Shown: one piece after another, positions 60,394-64,000 of the stretch
Position numbering within the stretch: the stretch's first letter is position 1
How the letters are laid out: each line of letters begins with the position of its first letter
Assembly: GCF_014203535.1 (NCBI RefSeq)
Contig: NZ_JACHJI010000008.1
Span: 62,001 to 126,000 of the forward strand
Origin: Streptomyces griseomycini
GTDB lineage: Bacteria; Actinomycetota; Actinomycetes; Streptomycetales; Streptomycetaceae
Reading direction: 5' to 3'
Length of the DNA stretch: 64,000 bases
Notes under the pieces: model-generated
Database searches by the model: none
What the model saw: the letters and a program-made list of their open reading frames with translations, nothing else
What the model was told of the DNA's origin: nothing
Program-made: the position numbers and the translations under genes

Positions 60394-63062
60394 TTGGCGG
60401 TGTCCGCCACGAGCCGCTCGACGGCGTCGACGGCCTCGCCGATGGCGGCGGGGTTCTGACCACCGCCCTGGGCGACGTCCGGCTTGCCGCCACCGCCGCC
60501 GCCGAGGGTCTTGGCGGCGGTGCGCACCAGGTCACCGGCCTTCAGGCCGCGCTCGCGGGCGGCCTCGTTGGTGGCGATGACCGTGAGGGGCTTGCCGTTG
60601 ACCGTGGTGAACAGGGCGACCACGGCGGCCCGGCCGCCCTGGATGCGGCCGCGCACGTCGAGGACCAGCTTGCGCAGGTCGTCGGCGGTGGTGCCGTCCG
60701 GGACCCGGCCGGTGACGACGGCGATGCCGCGGACGTCCTTGGCGGACTCGGCGAGACCGGCGGCGGCCTGGAGCACCTTCTCCGCGCGGAACTTCTCGAT
60801 CTCCTTCTCGGCGTCCTTCAGCCTGCCGAGCATGGCGGAGACCTTCTCCGGCAGTTCCTCCGAGCGGCCCTTGAGCAGCTCGGTGAGCTGGTTGACGACC
60901 GTGTGCTCGCGGGCGAGGAAGCTGTAGGCGTCCATGCCGACCAGGGCCTCGATACGGCGCACGCCGGAACCGATGGAGGACTCGCCGAGCAGCTTCACCA
61001 GGCCCAGCTGGGCGGTGTTGTGCACGTGGGTGCCGCCGCACAGCTCCTTGGAGAAGTCGCCGATGGTGACCACGCGGACGCGCTCGCCGTACTTCTCGCC
61101 GAACTCGGCGATGGCGCCCTGCTTCCTGGCCTCGTCGATGCCCATGATGTCGGCCCGGACGTCGAGGTCGCGGGCGAGCACCTCGTTGATCTTCTGCTCG
61201 ACGTCGAGCATGACCGTCTGCGGCACGGCGGACGGGGAGCCGAAGTCGAAGCGGAAGCGGCCGGGCTGGTTCTCGGAGCCGGCCTGGGCGGCCGTCGGGC
61301 CGAGGGCGTCGCGCAGCGCCTGGTGGGTGAGGTGGGTGGCCGAGTGGGCACGGGCGATGGCGTGGCGCCGCTTGGCGTCGATCGAGGCGTGGGCCTTGGC
61401 GCCGACGGTGACCTCGCCGACCTGGACGACGCCCTTGTGGACGTAGACGCCCGGCACCGGCTTCTGGCAGTCGCGCACCTCGATCACGGAACCGGAGTCG
61501 GTCCTGATCCGGCCGGTGTCGCCGATCTGGCCGCCGCCCTCGGCGTAGAACGGGGTGCGGTCGAGGACGATCTCGACCTCGTCGCCCTCGGTGGCGGCCG
61601 GCGAGGAGACGCCGTCGACGAGGATGCCGACGACCGTCGACTCGCCCTCGGTGTCGGTGTAGCCGATGAAGTCGGTGGCGCCGGCCCGGTCGGCGATCTC
61701 GCGGTAGGCGCCGAGGTCGGCGTGGCCGGTCTTCTTGGCCTGGGCGTCGGCCTTGGCGCGCTCCCGCTGCTCCTTCATCAGGCGGCGGAAGCCGTCCTCG
61801 TCCACGGACAGGCCCTGCTCGGCGGCCATCTCCAGGGTGAGGTCGATCGGGAAGCCCCAGGTGTCGTGGAGCAGGAAGGCCTTGTCGCCGGGCAGGACGG
61901 TGCCGCCCGCGGCCTTGGTGTCGGCCACGGCGGTGTCGAGGATGTTGGTGCCGGCCTTCAGCGTCTTGAGGAAGGCGTTCTCCTCGGCGAGGGCGACCTT
62001 CTCGATGCGCTCGCGGTCGGTGATGAGCTCGGGGTACTGCTGGCCCATCATGCCGATCACGGTGTCGATCAGGTCCTTGACGACCGGGCCGGTGGCGCCG
62101 AGCAGGCGCATGTTGCGGATGGCGCGGCGCATGATGCGGCGCAGCACGTAGCCGCGGCCCTCGTTGCCCGGGGTGACGCCGTCGCCGATGAGCATGGTGG
62201 CGGTGCGCATGTGGTCGGTGACCACGCGCAGGGAGACGTCGGAGGCGTGGGCGTCGCCGTAGCGGACGCCGGTCAGCTCGGTGGCCTTGTCGATCACGGC
62301 CATGGAGGTGTCGATCTCGTACATGTTCTGCACGCCCTGCAGAATCATGGCGAGCCGCTCGAGGCCGAGGCCGGTGTCGATGTTCTTGCTCGGCAGGTCC
62401 CCGAGGATCTCGAAGTCGTCCTTGCCGGTGCCCTCGCCCCGCTCGTACTGCATGAAGACGAGGTTCCAGATCTCCACGTACCGCTCGTCGTTGACGGCGG
62501 GGCCGCCCTCGGCGCCGAACTCGGGGCCGCGGTCGTAGTTGATCTCGGAGCAGGGACCGCAGGGGCCGGGGACGCCCATGGACCAGAAGTTGTCCTTCTT
62601 GCCCAGGCGCTGGATGCGCTCCTTGGGCACGCCGACGACCTCGTGCCAGATCCGCTCGGCCTCGTCGTCGTCCTGGTAGACGGTGATCCACAGGCGCTCG
62701 GGGTCGAGGCCGTAGCCGCCCTTGTCCTGGGGCGTGGTGAGCAGCTCCCAGGCGAGCTTGACGGCGCCTTCCTTGAAGTAGTCGCCGAAGGAGAAGTTGC
62801 CGCACATCTGGAAGAACGTGCCGTGCCGGGTGGTCTTGCCGACCTCCTCGATGTCCGGCGTGCGCACGCACTTCTGCACGCTGGTGGCACGGTCGAAGGG
62901 CGGCTTGACCTCGCCCAGGAAGTAGGGCTTGAAGGGCACCATGCCGGCCGGGACGAGCAGCAGAGTCGGGTCGTCCGCGATGAGCGACGCCGACGGGACG
63001 ACGGTGTGCCCGCGCTCCTCGAAGAAGCTCAGCCAGCGGCGGCGGATCTCGGCCGACTCCAT
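60390..63062 (-). CDS. alaS: Alanyl-tRNA synthetase
   Basis: AlaS charges tRNA-Ala. The 890-residue protein has the class II core (RRWLSFFEERGHTVVPSASL and FFQMCGNFSFGDYFKEGA), the GHEG-free tRNA-binding middle, the editing domain with HSATHLTHQAL and CGGTHVHNT zinc ligands, and the C-terminal Gly-rich C-Ala domain (LGGGGGGKPDVAQGGG). ATG 63062 shares one base with the upstream stop. Full normal length. Confidence 0.98.
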   Translation of the reverse strand: MESAEIRRRWLSFFEERGHTVVPSASLIADDPTLLLVPAGMVPFKPYFLGEVKPPFDRATSVQKCVRTPDIEEVGKTTRHGTFFQMCGNFSFGDYFKEGAVKLAWELLTTPQDKGGYGLDPERLWITVYQDDDEAERIWHEVVGVPKERIQRLGKKDNFWSMGVPGPCGPCSEINYDRGPEFGAEGGPAVNDERYVEIWNLVFMQYERGEGTGKDDFEILGDLPSKNIDTGLGLERLAMILQGVQNMYEIDTSMAVIDKATELTGVRYGDAHASDVSLRVVTDHMRTATMLIGDGVTPGNEGRGYVLRRIMRRAIRNMRLLGATGPVVKDLIDTVIGMMGQQYPELITDRERIEKVALAEENAFLKTLKAGTNILDTAVADTKAAGGTVLPGDKAFLLHDTWGFPIDLTLEMAAEQGLSVDEDGFRRLMKEQRERAKADAQAKKTGHADLGAYREIADRAGATDFIGYTDTEGESTVVGILVDGVSSPAATEGDEVEIVLDRTPFYAEGGGQIGDTGRIRTDSGSVIEVRDCQKPVPGVYVHKGVVQVGEVTVGAKAHASIDAKRRHAIARAHSATHLTHQALRDALGPTAAQAGSENQPGRFRFDFGSPSAVPQTVMLDVEQKINEVLARDLDVRADIMGIDEARKQGAIAEFGEKYGERVRVVTIGDFSKELCGGTHVHNTAQLGLVKLLGESSIGSGVRRIEALVGMDAYSFLAREHTVVNQLTELLKGRSEELPEKVSAMLGRLKDAEKEIEKFRAEKVLQAAAGLAESAKDVRGIAVVTGRVPDGTTADDLRKLVLDVRGRIQGGRAAVVALFTTVNGKPLTVIATNEAARERGLKAGDLVRTAAKTLGGGGGGKPDVAQGGGQNPAAIGEAVDAVERLVADTAK

Positions 63063-63433
63063 CAGTGGTCCTCATTCCGGTTGTACGGGTACGTCCTGTA
63101 CGTCGGCCCGGCCTCCGGGCCCGCGACGTACTTGGGGCTGTTGCGGTTCTCGATGACGGCGTGGTGCCGGGGTGCCGGGAGCCCGCGGTCGACGGGGGCG
63201 TTCAGCCCGAGCGCGTCGCCCAGTTCGGCCTCCCGCTGGGCCATGTTGTCGCGGACCTCGAGCGCGAAGTCCACCGCGCGGTCCCTGAGCCGGCCGCCGG
63301 CCTCGATCGCCTTGTTCGCCGCGGTCACGGCGAGGCTCTCGGGCGTCAGCTGCTTGAGCTTGCGGTTCACCTTGGTGGTGGCCCACACGCCGGCGGCGAC
63401 GCCGGTGGTGAACCAGAAGGTACGACGGAACAT
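63062..63433 (-). CDS. DUF6167 family membrane-associated protein
   Basis: The 123-residue protein has an N-terminal membrane helix (FWFTTGVAAGVWATTKV) followed by a helical part (LTPESLAVTAANKAIEAG, then VDFALEVRDNMAQREAEL) and a loose C-terminus. I recognise it as DUF6167, regularly found just before alaS in Streptomyces. It may pair with the DUF948 protein in front of it; both have helical membrane-tethered layouts. ATG 63433. Confidence 0.75.
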   Translation of the reverse strand: MFRRTFWFTTGVAAGVWATTKVNRKLKQLTPESLAVTAANKAIEAGGRLRDRAVDFALEVRDNMAQREAELGDALGLNAPVDRGLPAPRHHAVIENRNSPKYVAGPEAGPTYRTYPYNRNEDH

Positions 63434-63439
63434 CGCGGG

Positions 63440-63892
63440 TCAGTCCCTCTTTCCCCGGGTGCGCTTCTCCCGCCGCGCGCCCGGGACGGCGCGGCCCACG
63501 ATCACGGTGCGCGCCGGCGCCTTGGCCCCGGCGTCCTCCTTGCGGCCGCTGACGGCCCGTCGGACGCCGTAGCCGAAGGCGGCGACCTTGACGAGCGGGC
63601 CGCCGAAGGTGGAGGCCACGGTGGTCGACAGCGCGGAGGCGTTGGAGGTGACCTCCTGGACGTCGGAGGCGATCGCGTCGACCCGCTCGATCTGGGTCTG
63701 CGCGGAGCGCACCGCCGCGGAGGCGTCGGCCAGCAGCGGGACGGCCTGGTCGGTCACGTCCGCCACGAGCTTGGTGGTCGCCCTGAGCGTCTGGGCCAGT
63801 CTCGCGAGAGCCACCGCGAGGAAGGAGACCAGGATCGCCCAGAAGACGGCCACCAGGATTCCGGCCACCTCTCCACCGGACACTGTGTGCAC
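63440..63892 (-). CDS. DUF948 domain membrane protein
   Basis: The 150-residue protein has one N-terminal membrane helix (EVAGILVAVFWAILVSFLAVAL), then a long helical segment (TTKLVADVTDQAVPLLADASAAVRSAQTQ in pieces) typical of DUF948, and a basic tail. GTG 63892 has GGGAG six bases upstream; an earlier ATG (63919) is open but lacks such a site. First gene of the run to alaS. Cell-envelope tether is a guess. Confidence 0.75.
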   Translation of the reverse strand: MHTVSGGEVAGILVAVFWAILVSFLAVALARLAQTLRATTKLVADVTDQAVPLLADASAAVRSAQTQIERVDAIASDVQEVTSNASALSTTVASTFGGPLVKVAAFGYGVRRAVSGRKEDAGAKAPARTVIVGRAVPGARREKRTRGKRD

Positions 63893-63938
63893 CCGCTCCC
63901 TGAAAACGTGCCTGAACATCGAGAAAGTCGTGTCACCG

Positions 63939-63968
63939 AGCCTATCGCGCCGGTGACGGGACTCCGTA
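63939..63968 (-). promoter_or_regulatory. Weak promoter match before the DUF948 gene
   Basis: On the minus strand a TAGGCT -10 (63944-63939) and TACGGA -35 (63968-63963) are 18 bases apart, 47 bases before GTG 63892. The -35 is poor, so this is a tentative site. The last 30 bases of the window show no gene. Confidence 0.25.
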
Positions 63969-64000
63969 CCGGATTACCGTCCGGCGCCGGTGGAGTCGCC

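Overview
The window is about 72% G+C, its genes use GTG (once TTG) starts freely, and it carries bldD, a GH18 chitinase, sIHF and a PnuC-type riboflavin transporter gene inside a riboflavin operon. Together these point to a Streptomyces chromosome. The gene order (rib/his, chitinase, guaB1, rpe, rsmB-fmt, priA-metK-coaBC-rpoZ-gmk-ihf, pyr operon, bldD, nusB-efp, aro genes, mltG-ruvX-alaS) is the conserved core arrangement I know from S. coelicolor. No transposase, phage gene, CRISPR array or canonical tRNA/rRNA gene was seen.

Left part (1-6.7 kb, minus strand): a partial CBS-domain membrane protein, then an operon led by an FMN riboswitch: ribE-ribM-ribBA-ribH-hisE-hisG and a PH-like membrane protein. 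From 6.7 to 32.6 kb is a mixed accessory region: a secreted chitinase with a direct-repeat promoter, an NAD(P)-binding protein, a ROK regulator divergent from an MFS exporter, a thioesterase, a uracil/xanthine permease, a GH6 endoglucanase, and an amino-acid catabolism cluster. That cluster has a DavB-like flavin monooxygenase and a DavA-like amidase, then (after two unrelated genes) a cationic-amino-acid permease and an Lrp regulator. It is followed by guaB1, a SorC-type regulator, rpe, rsmB and fmt. Three decayed or frameshifted genes lie in this stretch.

Right part (32.7-64 kb): almost entirely minus-strand housekeeping genes. One long run goes from pyrR through pyrB, pyrC, a PH-like membrane protein, carA, carB, pyrD, pyrF, ihf, gmk, rpoZ, coaBC and metK to priA. 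The plus-strand bldD gene, with a perfect BldD box over its own -10, separates this from a second run: a DUF948 protein, a DUF6167 protein, alaS, ruvX, mltG, aroE, a repeat protein, aroC, aroK, aroB, a P-loop protein, pepQ-like, efp, nusB. Many neighbours overlap by 1-8 bases, which indicates translational coupling.

The most unusual object is at 34903-35019 (minus), between metK and priA. It is a 117-nt sequence that can fold into every arm of a class II tRNA, but in circularly permuted order: variable arm, T arm, capped acceptor stem, D arm, with the ends meeting at an extended anticodon-side helix. The second system worth attention is the DavBA-like/permease/Lrp cluster, where two promoters carry the same phased GTTGCG boxes.
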